Shown here: positions 36,948-47,400 of the stretch, piece after piece
Layout of the letters: every line of letters starts with the position of its first letter
Numbering within the stretch: the first letter of the stretch is position 1
Assembly (NCBI RefSeq): GCF_038446955.1
Contig: NZ_CP151803.1
Span: 124,001 to 188,000 of the forward strand
Direction: 5' to 3'
Length of the DNA stretch: 64,000 nt
Origin: Pedobacter sp. FW305-3-2-15-E-R2A2
Lineage (GTDB): Bacteria; Bacteroidota; Bacteroidia; Sphingobacteriales; Sphingobacteriaceae
Program-made: the position numbers and the translations under genes
Notes under the pieces: generated by a model
Database searches by the model: none
What the model saw: the letters and a program-made list of their open reading frames with translations, nothing else
Told to the model about the DNA's origin: nothing

Positions 36948-37868
36948 TTAAGCACGGGTTTCGTTTCCATTGTAAATGCTGAGGTAGCTTTCATACCTGC
37001 TGATTTCGATTTCTCCGTTTTCTACAGCCCTGATGACCGCGCATCCAGGCTCATTGACATGCCTGCAATTGTTAAACCTGCATTGATTGAGTAAAGCCCT
37101 CATTTCTCTGAAATAATGACCCAGTTCTTCAGGTCTGATGTCAAAGATGCCCAATTCTCTGATGCCGGGTGTATCGATCAGGTATCCTCCAAAAGGAAGC
37201 GTGTGCATCTCTGCAAAAGTAGTGGTATGTTGTCCTTTATCACTTGCTTCGGAGATTTCGCCGGTTTTGATGCTTCTGCCCGGAAGCAGGACATTGATCA
37301 GGCTTGATTTTCCTACTCCTGAGTGTCCGGAGAATAAGGTCGTTTTATCTTTTAACAGGCTTTCGATCTGAGGGATATTGGTGCCTTCCAATGCCGATAC
37401 GGTATAGCAGGGATAGCCAATGTTTTCATAAATACTTTTGTAATCTTCCAGGATGGCCAATCCGTCTTCATTAAATAAGTCGAGCTTATTGAAAATCAGA
37501 ACTGCCGGAATATCATAAGCTTCCGCTGTAGCGAGGAAGCGATCGATAAAACCTAAGGAAGTTCGTGGTGAAGCGAGGGTAACGACTAAAAAAGCCTGAT
37601 CCATATTGGCCGCGATGATCTGCGCTTGTTTAGACAGGTTAATAGATTTACGGATGATGTAGTTTTTCCGGTCGTGTAATTTATAAATAACACCATTGTC
37701 TGAGTTGGGTTCAAGTTCAAATTCTACCTGATCGCCAACAGCAATGGGGTTTGTCGTTTGAATGCCCTGAATCCGGAACTTCCCTTTAATACGGCAGTCG
37801 TAATCGACACCATTTTCTGCGTGTACCTGATACCAGCTCCCTGTTGATTTTATGACTAATCCTTGCAT
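36948..37868 (-). CDS. rsgA: Ribosome small-subunit biogenesis GTPase RsgA
   Basis: Circularly permuted GTPase acting in late 30S maturation. The 306 residues have an N-terminal OB-fold (about 1-65), then GTPase motifs in the permuted order: NKLD (G4, about 126), GHSGVGKSS (G1, about 182), and DTPG (G3, about 230). The C-terminal zinc site is CRFNNCRHVNEPGC (about 262-275). It heads the rsgA-dtd-mazG set. Confidence 0.95.
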   Translation of the reverse strand: MQGLVIKSTGSWYQVHAENGVDYDCRIKGKFRIQGIQTTNPIAVGDQVEFELEPNSDNGVIYKLHDRKNYIIRKSINLSKQAQIIAANMDQAFLVVTLASPRTSLGFIDRFLATAEAYDIPAVLIFNKLDLFNEDGLAILEDYKSIYENIGYPCYTVSALEGTNIPQIESLLKDKTTLFSGHSGVGKSSLINVLLPGRSIKTGEISEASDKGQHTTTFAEMHTLPFGGYLIDTPGIRELGIFDIRPEELGHYFREMRALLNQCRFNNCRHVNEPGCAVIRAVENGEIEISRYESYLSIYNGNETRA

Positions 37869-38136
37869 ATGATGGGGTAAAGGTAAGAAATTTCAGGGGC
37901 TTGAATCTTTGCTTAATAAAAATTGCGTCTTTGAAGAATGAAAACAGGTTGCTGTTTGGTATCTTAAAATCATCACTGAAAATGAGTGACTTAACTGCCT
38001 GCCAATTTGAGAGCTTGCTTTAATCTGCTTCAAACGCAAACTTTTGAAAAATCAGATAAATATTTTATTAATCATTTGCTAATTAGAAAAATATAACTTT
38101 ACTTTACGTCAGAGCACAGTAAGTGTAAAAAATACA

Positions 38137-38205
38137 ATGTTTAATAATTCAACCATTATTTCCATTATTACCACCACCGGGATATCTCGGAGGGAGGCTA
38201 GCTAA
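38137..38205 (+). CDS. thrL: thr operon leader peptide (22 aa)
   Basis: An ATG at 38137 opens a 22-codon frame ending in TAA at 38203. It reads MFNNSTIISIITTTGIS then RREAS: 4 Thr and 5 Ile, with three Thr codons in a row (ACC ACC ACC, 38170-38178). Thr and Ile are the amino acids that control thr operon attenuation in enterobacteria. The position, 81 nt upstream of thrA, and the downstream antiterminator and terminator pairings support a true leader peptide. There is no clear Shine-Dalgarno site, as is normal in this phylum. Confidence 0.8.
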   Translation: MFNNSTIISIITTTGISRREAS

Positions 38206-38274
38206 TGGGTAAAAATAAAAAACTAAAAACCACAAAAAGCGCCTTCCTCTAATCGGGGAAGGCGCTTTTTTTTT
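38170..38274 (+). promoter_or_regulatory. Ribosome-mediated attenuator of thrABC
   Basis: Terminator: GCGCCTTCC (38239-38247) with GGAAGGCGC (38257-38265), 9 perfect pairs, then nine T. Antiterminator: GAGGGAGGC (38190-38198) pairs over 9 positions (one G-U) with GCCTTCCTC (38241-38249), which overlaps the 5' arm of the terminator. A ribosome stalled on the Thr codons at 38170-38178 leaves 38190-38198 free, so antitermination wins; a ribosome that reaches the stop at 38203 covers it, so the terminator forms. A short hairpin CCGGGA/TCTCGG (38177-38190) lies over the control region. Confidence 0.8.
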
Positions 38275-38285
38275 AACCGTAAATT

Positions 38286-40733
38286 ATGAATATTTTAAAA
38301 TTTGGAGGTACATCAGTCGGTTCTTTGCAAAGCATAAGTGCATTGTTAAGTATCCTTAAGGATCAGCAAGGCGCTGAAAATCCTATTGTCGTCTTATCGG
38401 CCATGAGTGGGGTAACCAATGCCCTGGTCGAAATGGCAGAAAACGCAGGGCAGGGTAGAGATTATAGTGAGGAGTTAAAAACAATTGAGAAAAAGCACTT
38501 TGATGTGATCCGGGCTTTGTTGCCTGCAAACGCTCAGAATCCGGTGTTAACCAAGCTTAAAATCTATTTTAATGAGCTGGAGGAAATCTTACAGTCGGTT
38601 TATAACCTGAGGGAATTGAGTTTGCAAACGAAAGACCTGATCTTGAGCTATGGAGAACGTTGTTCTACGGTGATGATCAGCCATATCGCCAGACAGACTT
38701 TCCCGAACGCCCTTTATGTAGATGGATCAGAGCTGATTAAAACAGATCATAATTTCGGACAGGCAAAGGTAAATACCTATCTGACCGAGACCCTGATCCG
38801 GGATTTCCAGGAGAGTAATGCGGATAAGCTATTATTCGTGACCGGCTTTATTGCCAGTAACGATGAGGGCCGAATCACCACTCTTGGGAGAGGTGGAAGT
38901 GATTACACTGCTGCAATCTGGGGATCTGCGTTAAATGCAGCGGAGATTCAGATCTGGACAGATGTGGATGGGATGTTAACTGCAGATCCAAGAATGGTAA
39001 AAAAAGCTTTCTCCCTGCCGGAGCTGAGCTATACCGAAGCGATGGAGCTCTCTTATTTTGGTGCAAAGGTGATCTATCCTCCAACAATGATCCCTGCATT
39101 TTTAAAAAGAATCCCGATTGTCATCAAAAATACTTTTAACGTCGGTTTTTCAGGGACCTATATTAAACATGGAACCAGTGTTTCGAAACTACCAATCAAA
39201 GGGATTTCTTCTATTGATGAGATCAGTGTGCTGAACCTTACGGGAAGTGGAATGGTTGGAAAAGCTGGTTTTAGTGGAAGGTTATTCTCCCTGTTATCGC
39301 GCGAGCAAATCAATATTATCCTGATTACTCAGTCTTCTTCTGAGCATAGCATCACTTTCGCCGTGAAACCTGCTGACGCTTTAAAAGCATTGGCACTGAT
39401 CAATAAAGAGTTCGAGCTGGAGCTTCAGGCACGCAAACTGGAATATCCTGAAGTGGAAAATGGATTGGCTGCCCTGGCGATCGTAGGGGAGAATATGAAA
39501 AAAACACCAGGGATGTCAGGGAAGTTATTTAATGCTTTGGGACGGAATGGGGTGAATGTACGTGCAATTGCACAAGGTTCTTCAGAGTATAATATTTCTG
39601 TGATCATCTCCAAACCTGACCTTTCAAAAGCAGTAAATGCGGTTCATGATGCGTTCTATGCTAATCTGAAAAGAACTTTACACGTATTTTGTCTGGGGAC
39701 TGGTAACATCGGAAAGACTTTATTCACACAGCTGGAAGCTCAAATGGACTTTTTAGCGACCAACAACGACCTTCAGGTAAAAGTGATGGGCGTAAGTAAT
39801 ACCCGTAAGATGTACCAGAATGCAGAAGGTATCGCTTTGAATGATTGGGAAAAGGACCTGGAAACACATGGTGAACCAGCAGATTTAGCGGTATTTATCA
39901 AGCAGATGAAGGCCATGAACCTACCGAATTGTGTGTTTGTGGACAATACTGCCAGCCATAATCCGATTCAATTTTATCAGGATGTTCTTCAATCCAGCAT
40001 TTCGGTAGTGACTTGCAACAAGATCGGGAACTCTGCAGACTATGAGCAATATGTTGCCTTTAAGCAGGCAGCAAGAAAATACGGGGTCGATTTCTACTAT
40101 GAAACAAATGTGGGTGCGGGCTTACCAATCATCCGGACTTTAAAAGACCTCATGATGAGTGGCGACCGGATTGACCGGATTGAAGCTATTCTATCAGGTA
40201 CCATCTCTTATATCTTTAATAATTATAAAGGAGATAAATTGTTTCATGAGGTGGTGAAAGAAGCACAGGATAAAGGATATACTGAGCCTGATCCTAGAGA
40301 TGACCTGAACGGGAAAGACTTTATGAGAAAGATGCTCATCCTGGCCCGTGATGCTGGTTATCCATTGGAGGAAAGCGACATTGAGATTGAAAGTATGCTC
40401 CCTCCGGCTTGTCTTGCTGCAGCTACCGTGGCAGATTTCTATCAGGAGCTGGAAAACAATACAGACTATTTTGAGAAACTCAAGCAGGAGGCTGCTTCAG
40501 GTAATAAAGCACTAAGATATATCGGTAAGCTGGAAGCAGGAAAAGTAATGATCACTTTACAAATGGTAGATGATAGTCATCCTTTCTACATGCTTTCCGG
40601 AAGTGACAATATTATTTCTTTTACCACAGACCGGTATAGAGACCGTCCACTGGTGGTTAAAGGTCCGGGTGCCGGTGCGGAAGTAACCGCTGCAGGTGTT
40701 TTTGCTGATATTATTAATGTAGGTAAACGATGA
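38286..40733 (+). CDS. thrA: Bifunctional aspartokinase / homoserine dehydrogenase
   Basis: Catalyses the first and third steps of threonine synthesis. The 815 residues hold the aspartokinase (about 1-300; KFGGTSVG at 5-12, and TLGRGGSDYTA), two ACT-type regulatory domains (about 310-460; GMSGKLFNALGRNGVNVRAIAQGSS) that in the family bind threonine, and homoserine dehydrogenase (about 465-815; NAD loop FCLGTGNIGKTLF, NVGAGLPIIRTL, EPDPRDDLNGKD with the catalytic Lys). Its stop overlaps the thrB start by 4 nt. The attenuator just upstream implies control by threonyl- and isoleucyl-tRNA charging. Confidence 0.96.
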   Translation: MNILKFGGTSVGSLQSISALLSILKDQQGAENPIVVLSAMSGVTNALVEMAENAGQGRDYSEELKTIEKKHFDVIRALLPANAQNPVLTKLKIYFNELEEILQSVYNLRELSLQTKDLILSYGERCSTVMISHIARQTFPNALYVDGSELIKTDHNFGQAKVNTYLTETLIRDFQESNADKLLFVTGFIASNDEGRITTLGRGGSDYTAAIWGSALNAAEIQIWTDVDGMLTADPRMVKKAFSLPELSYTEAMELSYFGAKVIYPPTMIPAFLKRIPIVIKNTFNVGFSGTYIKHGTSVSKLPIKGISSIDEISVLNLTGSGMVGKAGFSGRLFSLLSREQINIILITQSSSEHSITFAVKPADALKALALINKEFELELQARKLEYPEVENGLAALAIVGENMKKTPGMSGKLFNALGRNGVNVRAIAQGSSEYNISVIISKPDLSKAVNAVHDAFYANLKRTLHVFCLGTGNIGKTLFTQLEAQMDFLATNNDLQVKVMGVSNTRKMYQNAEGIALNDWEKDLETHGEPADLAVFIKQMKAMNLPNCVFVDNTASHNPIQFYQDVLQSSISVVTCNKIGNSADYEQYVAFKQAARKYGVDFYYETNVGAGLPIIRTLKDLMMSGDRIDRIEAILSGTISYIFNNYKGDKLFHEVVKEAQDKGYTEPDPRDDLNGKDFMRKMLILARDAGYPLEESDIEIESMLPPACLAAATVADFYQELENNTDYFEKLKQEAASGNKALRYIGKLEAGKVMITLQMVDDSHPFYMLSGSDNIISFTTDRYRDRPLVVKGPGAGAEVTAAGVFADIINVGKR

Positions 40734-41665
40734 AAGAGTCTATAAAAGTTTTTGCCCCTGCCACTGTTGCCAATGTAGTTTGTGGATATGATGTTCTGGG
40801 GTTTGCAGTAAATGAACCTGGTGATGAAGTTATTATGAAGTTAACGGAAGCTCCCGGAATCAAGATCACAAAGATCACTGGTGATGACGGGCGGCTGCCA
40901 TTGGATCCAAAGAAAAATACGGTAAGTGCAAGTGTACAGCATTACCTGAACCATATCGGAAAACCGGATACGGGAATAGAAATTGAATTGCATAAGAAGA
41001 TGCCGATAGGCAGTGGATTGGGATCTAGTTCAGCAAGTACAGTTGCCGGCTTATTTGCCGTAAATACACTGTTTGATAATTTGTTGACCAATAGAGAGCT
41101 TGTTCCTTTTGCCATGAAAGGGGAGGAATTGGCCTGTGGTTACGGACATGCTGATAATGTGGCTCCGGCGCTATTGGGAGGCTTCGTATTGATCAGAAGC
41201 TATCAGCCGCTGGACATTATCAGTTTACCTCATCCTGATGATCTGTATGCTGCTATTGTGTACCCGGAAGTTGATGTCCCAACTAAGGATGCCAGACAAA
41301 TGATCCGTTCTAAAGTGCTTTTAAAAGATGCGGTTACCCAATGGGGGAATGTTGCAGGTCTGGTGAGTGGTTTGTTTCTGAAAGATCATGACCTGATCGG
41401 CAGAAGTATGACTGATATTCTGGTGGAGCCTACCCGTTCTATTTTAATTCCTGATTTCTATAAACTAAGAAGTCTGGCCATGAAAACAGGGGCTACGGGC
41501 TTTGGTATTTCAGGCTCTGGTCCTTCGGTTTTTGCTTTAACAAAAGATGAGGCGACAGCCAGGGCAATCACTCAGAAGCTGCAGCAGCATTTAAAAAGCA
41601 TAGGCATCAATAGCTTGTCTTTTGTTTCGGAAGTAAATAAAAAAGGTCCAGTTATTTTAGATTAA
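40730..41665 (+). CDS. thrB: Homoserine kinase
   Basis: GHMP kinase that phosphorylates homoserine. The 311 residues have the N-terminal motif VFAPATVANVVCGYDVLGFA, the ATP loop PIGSGLGSSSAST (about 88-100) and the C-terminal GISGSGPSVFAL (about 262-273). Its ATG overlaps the thrA stop (ATGA), and thrC follows after 7 nt, the usual thrABC order. Confidence 0.96.
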   Translation: MKESIKVFAPATVANVVCGYDVLGFAVNEPGDEVIMKLTEAPGIKITKITGDDGRLPLDPKKNTVSASVQHYLNHIGKPDTGIEIELHKKMPIGSGLGSSSASTVAGLFAVNTLFDNLLTNRELVPFAMKGEELACGYGHADNVAPALLGGFVLIRSYQPLDIISLPHPDDLYAAIVYPEVDVPTKDARQMIRSKVLLKDAVTQWGNVAGLVSGLFLKDHDLIGRSMTDILVEPTRSILIPDFYKLRSLAMKTGATGFGISGSGPSVFALTKDEATARAITQKLQQHLKSIGINSLSFVSEVNKKGPVILD

Positions 41666-41672
41666 TCCCATT

Positions 41673-42983
41673 ATGAAACTATATAGTACTAATAATCACG
41701 ATTTAAACGTTGACTTTCCCACCGCTGTTTTTAACAGTATGCCTTTGGATAAAGGTTTATACATGCCGGTAAATATTCCGGTATTGGATCAGGCGTTTAT
41801 TCAACAGATCGATCAATATACCTTGCCACAGATTGCCTTCAAGGTCGCCTCTGCGCTATTAGATCAGGCCATCCCTGCTGCAGATCTGCAAAAAATCATT
41901 GACGAAGCATTTAATTTCGATGCACCTGTGGTACCACTTGAAGCTGAGACTTATGTATTGGAGCTTTTTCATGGCCCCTCCCTCGCTTTTAAAGATTTTG
42001 GAGCCCGGTTCATGAGTCGGATTATGGCTTATTTCTTAAAAGATGGAGAACAATTACTCGATGTTCTCGTTGCCACTTCCGGTGATACCGGAGGAGCAGT
42101 GGCATTGGGATTTCTTGGGGTACCGAATACCAGGGTAACGATCCTTTATCCGAAAGGGAAGGTGAGTGAAATTCAGGAATTACAATTGTGTACGAATGGA
42201 CAGAATATCCATGCCATAGAAGTAGATGGAACATTTGACGATTGTCAGCATCTGGTTAAACAGGCATTTGCAGATGAAGAACTGAACCGCAAGCTTCGTC
42301 TGACTTCCGCCAATTCTATCAATATTTCCAGACTGATCCCTCAGACTTTATATTATTTCAATGCTTATGCGCAACTCCGCAGGGCAGGAAAAAAGGAAGT
42401 GATATTTTCCGTGCCCAGCGGTAATTTTGGGAACATTGCTGCTGGATTGCTGGCCTATAAAATGGGACTTCCGGTAAAACAGTTTATCGCTGCTACGAAT
42501 GTGAACGATACTGTTCCCCGGTATTTGAAAACAGGAGTATATGAAACGAGGCCTTCTATACAGACTTATGCCAATGCAATGGACGTAGGTGCGCCAAGCA
42601 ATTGGGTGAGGATCATGGATCTTTTTAATCAGGATAAAGTTGTTTTGCAGGAGGTATTGAAAAGTTATAGCTATACCGATGAAGAAACATTAAAGGGGAT
42701 TCATTCGATTTATGATCAGTTTGGATATATCGCTTGTCCGCATACTGCAATCGCATGGTTGGCGCTGGAGGATTATAAAAAGGAAAACCCGCAGGAAAAC
42801 GCTGCGGGTGTGTTTTTATCTACGGCACATGCCTGTAAGTTTCCGGATGTCTTTTCTGAGGAGATGAGCAGCAAAATTCAAATTCCCGCTCAGGTGCAGG
42901 AACTGACTGCCAAATTAAAACATGCTGAAAAGATGGATACGGTATATGAATCTTTTAAAAACTACCTGACTACTTTTTACTAA
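41673..42983 (+). CDS. thrC: Threonine synthase
   Basis: PLP enzyme that converts phosphohomoserine to threonine, the last step of the pathway. The 436 residues show FHGPSLAFKDFGARFM (PLP Lys at about 109), the SGDTGGAVALGF phosphate loop, and PSGNFGNIAAGLLAYKMGLP. This is the short bacterial class. The 3' end overlaps the convergent META-domain lipoprotein gene by 14 bp. No terminator lies in that overlap. Confidence 0.96.
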   Translation: MKLYSTNNHDLNVDFPTAVFNSMPLDKGLYMPVNIPVLDQAFIQQIDQYTLPQIAFKVASALLDQAIPAADLQKIIDEAFNFDAPVVPLEAETYVLELFHGPSLAFKDFGARFMSRIMAYFLKDGEQLLDVLVATSGDTGGAVALGFLGVPNTRVTILYPKGKVSEIQELQLCTNGQNIHAIEVDGTFDDCQHLVKQAFADEELNRKLRLTSANSINISRLIPQTLYYFNAYAQLRRAGKKEVIFSVPSGNFGNIAAGLLAYKMGLPVKQFIAATNVNDTVPRYLKTGVYETRPSIQTYANAMDVGAPSNWVRIMDLFNQDKVVLQEVLKSYSYTDEETLKGIHSIYDQFGYIACPHTAIAWLALEDYKKENPQENAAGVFLSTAHACKFPDVFSEEMSSKIQIPAQVQELTAKLKHAEKMDTVYESFKNYLTTFY

Positions 42984-43401
42984 AACGCATGATGGCAATG
43001 TCGCCCATCATCAGGTTAAGCGTACTGTCACTTACAGAATAAGTACTTGCTTTTTTTAACATTTCCAGAAAAGTGGCCTCTCCTTCACCAGGGCAGGCCA
43101 TTTTTGTCATGGCTAGAGGATGGGTGAAATTGACGGTAGTGTCATCTGCTATTAAAGTACCTGAGAAAGAATTACAGCTGGTATTACCGCTTAATTTCTT
43201 CCCTGTGACATCAAAGGTGATGGTAGGTTTTGTTGCAGGATATAAACCATTAAAAGCTATTCTTGGACCGGAGATATAGTTCAATTCCCAGGTTCCTCCC
43301 AATTGAGATAATCCGCCATTTCCTATCGTTCCGGGTTTCAGGGTGGTGCACGCAGCAAAAGTGCTGGTCATTACAATTGCCAGTAACATGATTCTTTTCA
43401 T
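42970..43401 (-). CDS. META domain (HslJ-like) lipoprotein
   Basis: A 143-residue lipoprotein: signal MKRIMLLAIVMTSTFAAC with the lipid-modified Cys at about residue 18. The mature part is one META domain: GGTWELNYISGP, TITFDVTGKKLSGNTSCNSFSGTL (the GxxGCNxxxG-like core) and MTKMACPGEGEATFLEML. HslJ in E. coli is an outer-membrane protein linked to novobiocin tolerance; the general role is unknown. It lies downstream of metF, with a hairpin between them. Confidence 0.85.
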   Translation of the reverse strand: MKRIMLLAIVMTSTFAACTTLKPGTIGNGGLSQLGGTWELNYISGPRIAFNGLYPATKPTITFDVTGKKLSGNTSCNSFSGTLIADDTTVNFTHPLAMTKMACPGEGEATFLEMLKKASTYSVSDSTLNLMMGDIAIMRFSKK

Positions 43402-43416
43402 AGCCTTATTGTTTTA

Positions 43417-43469
43417 ATGATACCCGAAAGGTACAAAGAGTATTCGAAAATACACCTATCGGGCATCAT
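43417..43469 (-). terminator. Long imperfect hairpin after metF
   Basis: ATGATACCCGAAAGGT (43417-43432) against ACCTATCGGGCATCAT (43454-43469), 14 of 16 positions complementary. It lies 8 nt past the metF stop on the minus strand and ends near a short T-rich stretch. A terminator is the simplest reading. Confidence 0.5.
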
Positions 43470-43476
43470 GAAAAGG

Positions 43477-44433
43477 CTAAAATACTGCCTGTACGATCTT
43501 CTTTGTAGGTTCCGGATTGCCCATCGTGTAGAAGTGAAGGACAGGCGCACCCATTTCTTTTAACTCTTGACACTGGTGGATCATCCATTCTATTCCCACT
43601 TCTTTCACATCCTTCTCTGATTTGCAGGCCTGGATCGCTTCAGTCAGTTCCATTGGAATATCCAGGTGGAAAATTTTTGGCAGGCTAACCAGTTGTTTGC
43701 TGCTCGTGATTGGTTTCAATCCTGGGATAATTGGAACATTAATGCCATTTGCACGGCATTTATCCACTAATGCTTTATATTTTTTATTGTCAAAAAACAT
43801 CTGTGTAACAATGAAATCTGCTCCGGTATCGACTTTATGTTTGAGGTATTTAAAATCGGTATCCAGGTTTGGCGATTCGTAATGTTTCTCAGGGTAACCC
43901 GCTACACCGATACAAAAGTCAGTCTTTGCAGCATCTTCCATATAATCATGCAGGTAACGGCCATTGTTCATGTCTACTACATGCTGTAACAATTCTGAAG
44001 CATAAGCATGTCCGTCTGGAGTTGGGATAAAGGAATTGTCGCTTTTCCGGGCATCTCCACGTAAAACCAGCACATTATCGATTCCCAGAAACTGAAGATC
44101 GATCAGTGCATTTTCAGTTTCATCCTTTGTAAAACCTCCGCAGATCAGGTGGGGCACTGCATCTACATTATATTTATTCATAATGGCTGCACAGGTCGCC
44201 ACAGTACTGGGACGTTTGCGGTAAGCGATCTTTTCCAGCAAACCATTTGGATGTTGTTTGTAGATATAATCCTCTCTGAGGTAAGTCACATCAATAAAAG
44301 GTGGATTGAATTCCATTAGGGGATCTATTGCATCAAAAATGCCCTTAATGCTTTGCCCTTTTATTGGTGGTAAGAGCTCAAAGGAGAAAAGGGTTTTTCC
44401 TTTTGCGTTACTGATATGGTCTACGATCTTCAT
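43477..44433 (-). CDS. metF: 5,10-Methylenetetrahydrofolate reductase
   Basis: FAD enzyme that reduces methylene-THF to methyl-THF, the methyl donor for MetH. The 318 residues are the single-domain bacterial form: FSFELLPPIKG (about 16-26), FIDVTYLRED, ATCAAIMNKYNVDAVPHLICGGFTK split over a short span, VLRGDARKSD, and GADFIVTQMFFDNKKY with PIIPGLKPI. It follows metH after 31 nt, so both lie under the SAM-I riboswitch. Confidence 0.95.
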   Translation of the reverse strand: MKIVDHISNAKGKTLFSFELLPPIKGQSIKGIFDAIDPLMEFNPPFIDVTYLREDYIYKQHPNGLLEKIAYRKRPSTVATCAAIMNKYNVDAVPHLICGGFTKDETENALIDLQFLGIDNVLVLRGDARKSDNSFIPTPDGHAYASELLQHVVDMNNGRYLHDYMEDAAKTDFCIGVAGYPEKHYESPNLDTDFKYLKHKVDTGADFIVTQMFFDNKKYKALVDKCRANGINVPIIPGLKPITSSKQLVSLPKIFHLDIPMELTEAIQACKSEKDVKEVGIEWMIHQCQELKEMGAPVLHFYTMGNPEPTKKIVQAVF

Positions 44434-44464
44434 TAATATTTCTTGTTAGGTTGGTTGTCTGTAA

Positions 44465-47400
44465 TTAATAAGCCAGGTTAGGACTTAACCATCTTTCTAC
44501 TTCTTCTATTGGCATGTCTTTTCTAAGGGCATATTCTTCGATCTGATCTTTGGTGATTTTTCCTAAACCGAAATACCTGGACTGTGGGTGTGCAAAATAA
44601 AATCCACTTACCGCTGCGGTAGGATACATCGCATAGCTTTCAGTTAAGCGGAGACCTATCTTATTTTCTGCATCAAGCAATTCAAAAAGTGTTCCTTTTT
44701 CGGTATGCTCCGGACAGGCAGGATATCCTGGTGCGGGACGAATTCCTGCATATTCTTCCTTGATCAGCGCTTCATTGCTCAACTGCTCATCTTTTGCGTA
44801 ACCCCAGTAATCTTTACGGACCAGTTCGTGCATTCTTTCTGCAAAAGCCTCCGCAAGCCTGTCGGCCAGTGCTTTGGCCATGATGCTGTTGTAATCATCA
44901 TAGTTGGCTTCAAATTCAGCCACCAGCTCATCACATCCTATACCTGTAGTGACTGCAAAGCCCCCAAAATAATCCGTAACGCCTGATTCTTTAGGGGCCA
45001 CGAAGTCTGATAAGGCATAATAAGGTTCGCCAGCTACTTTTTCTGCCTGCTGGCGAAGGGTATGAATGGTTACTTCCTGCCCTTCAACATCAAGAATGAT
45101 GTCGTCACCAACTGTATTTGCCGGCCAGAAGCCGATCACTCCTTTAGCGGTCAGCAGTTTCTCATCGATAATTCTTTTTAGCAGCGTTTGCGCATCATCA
45201 AATAATTTTTTTGCTTCATCACCAACCAACTTATCGTTAAATATTTTAGGATAGCTGCCACGAAGCTCCCAGGTATGGAAGAAAGGAGTCCAGTCGATGT
45301 AAGGAACCAGTTCTGCCAGTGGATAATCTTCAAATACTTTTGTTCCGGTAAACTCCGGAGCCGGAGCAACCAAGTCAAGATCGATCTTAAACTGATCTTT
45401 TCTGGCCTCTTCCAAGGTCTTAAAACGTTTATCGGAGCGTTTGTTTAAATGTGCTTCTCTTGCTTTATCGTATTCTTTTTTGATACCTTCAATATAAGGA
45501 CCTCTGGTTTCTTCATTCATCAGGGTACTGCATACCGTTACACTTCTGGAAGCATCCAATACGTGAATGGCAGGGCCTGAATAGTTTGGCGCCACTTTTA
45601 CGGCTGCATGAATTCTGGAGGTGGTGGCACCGCCGATGATCAGAGGAATGGTAAAGCCTTCACGTTCCATTTCTTTGGCAAAGTGTACCATTTCGTCAAG
45701 CGAAGGAGTAATCAGACCACTTAATCCAATGATATCGGCATTAATTTCTTTGGCTTTCTGAATAATGGTTTGTGCAGGAACCATCACACCAAGATCTACG
45801 ATCTCGAAGTTATTACAGGCCAATACTACACCTACAATGTTTTTCCCGATATCATGAACATCGCCTTTTACGGTGGCCATTAATACCTTTCCTGCGGATG
45901 AACTTGCTTTTCCATCAGGATTGTCCAGTTTTTCCTGCTCGATGAAAGGGAGGAGATAGGCCACGGCCTTTTTCATTACCCTGGCAGATTTCACCACCTG
46001 AGGAAGAAACATTTTTCCTGCCCCAAAGAGATCTCCAACGATGTTCATCCCATCCATTAGCGGACCTTCAATCACATGTATTGGTTTAGGATATTTCTGT
46101 CTGGCTTCTTCTACATCGGCATCTAAATATTCTATAATGCCCTTTACCAAGGAATGAGACAATCTGCTTTCTACGCTTTCTTTTCTCCATTCCTCATCTC
46201 TGACAATCTCTTTTCCTTTAGATTTAATGGTATCCGCGAATTCTACCAGTCTTTCGGTTGCATCTTCCCTGCGGTTGAGCAATACATCTTCCACACGTTC
46301 CAGAAGTTCTGGTGGTATTTCCTGATAAACTTCCAGCATTCCGGCATTTACAATCCCCATATCCAGACCTGCTTTAATGGCATGGTACAGGAATGCGGAG
46401 TGCATAGCCTCTCTCACGGTATTATTTCCTCTGAAAGAGAAAGATATATTGGAAACTCCTCCACTTACTTTAGCGTAAGGCAGGTTTTCTTTGATCCATC
46501 GGGTGGCATTAATGAAGTCTACTGCATAGTTATTGTGTTCTTCCAGACCGGTTGCTACGGTCAGGATATTTGGATCAAAGATGATGTCTTCCGCAGGGAA
46601 TCCAACTTCATTCACTAAAATATCATAAGAGCGTTTACAGATTTCTTTTCTTCTTTCAAAGTTGTCTGCCTGTCCTTGTTCATCGAAGGCCATCACCACC
46701 ACAGCTGCGCCGTAATTCATGATTTTGCGGGCGCTTTCCTTAAACTTTTCGTCCCCTTCTTTCAGAGAGATGGAGTTGACGATTCCTTTTCCCTGCAAAC
46801 ATTTTAATCCGGCTTCAATGACACTCCATTTGGAGGAGTCGACCATGATTGGAAGTTTGGAAATATCGGGCTCAGAAGCGATCAGGTTTAAGAACTTCAC
46901 CATTGCCGCTTCTCCGTCCAACATCCCTTCATCCATATTTACGTCGATCACCTGGGCACCACCTTCTACCTGTTGACGGGCAACAGTAAGGGCAGCTTCA
47001 TAGTCGCCACCTAAAATGAGTTTCGAAAATTTAGGGGATCCGGTGATGTTTGTTCTTTCCCCAATGTTGACGAAAATACTTTCCGGGGTAATAGTTACGG
47101 GTTCCAGGCCGCTTAGGCGTAAGTATGGGGCTACTTCAGGGATTTTTCTTGGGCTAACTTTTTTGGCTTTGGCAGCAATACAGCTGATGTGTTCAGGTGT
47201 TGTGCCACAACAACCACCCACAATATTTACAAATCCATGTTGTATAAAATCTTCTACTAAATGCGCCGTTTCATGAGGCATCTCGTCATAGGCGCCAAAC
47301 TCGTTGGGCAAACCTGCATTGGGATAGGCTGATACGTAACAAGTCGCCTTGGCGGAAAGCTCTTCAATGTGTGGCCTCATGTCTTTGGCACCCAGTGCAC

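Noticed and set aside
38075..38108. Promoter for the thr leader (TTTG at 38075 with TAACTTTA at 38094 or TACTTTAC at 38100)
   Set aside because: The spacing is 15 nt to the better -7 box and 21 nt to the poorer one; neither is convincing enough to annotate.
43417..43469. Possible second SAM or folate riboswitch near metF
   Set aside because: The hairpin is downstream of metF, not upstream, and has no conserved aptamer motif.
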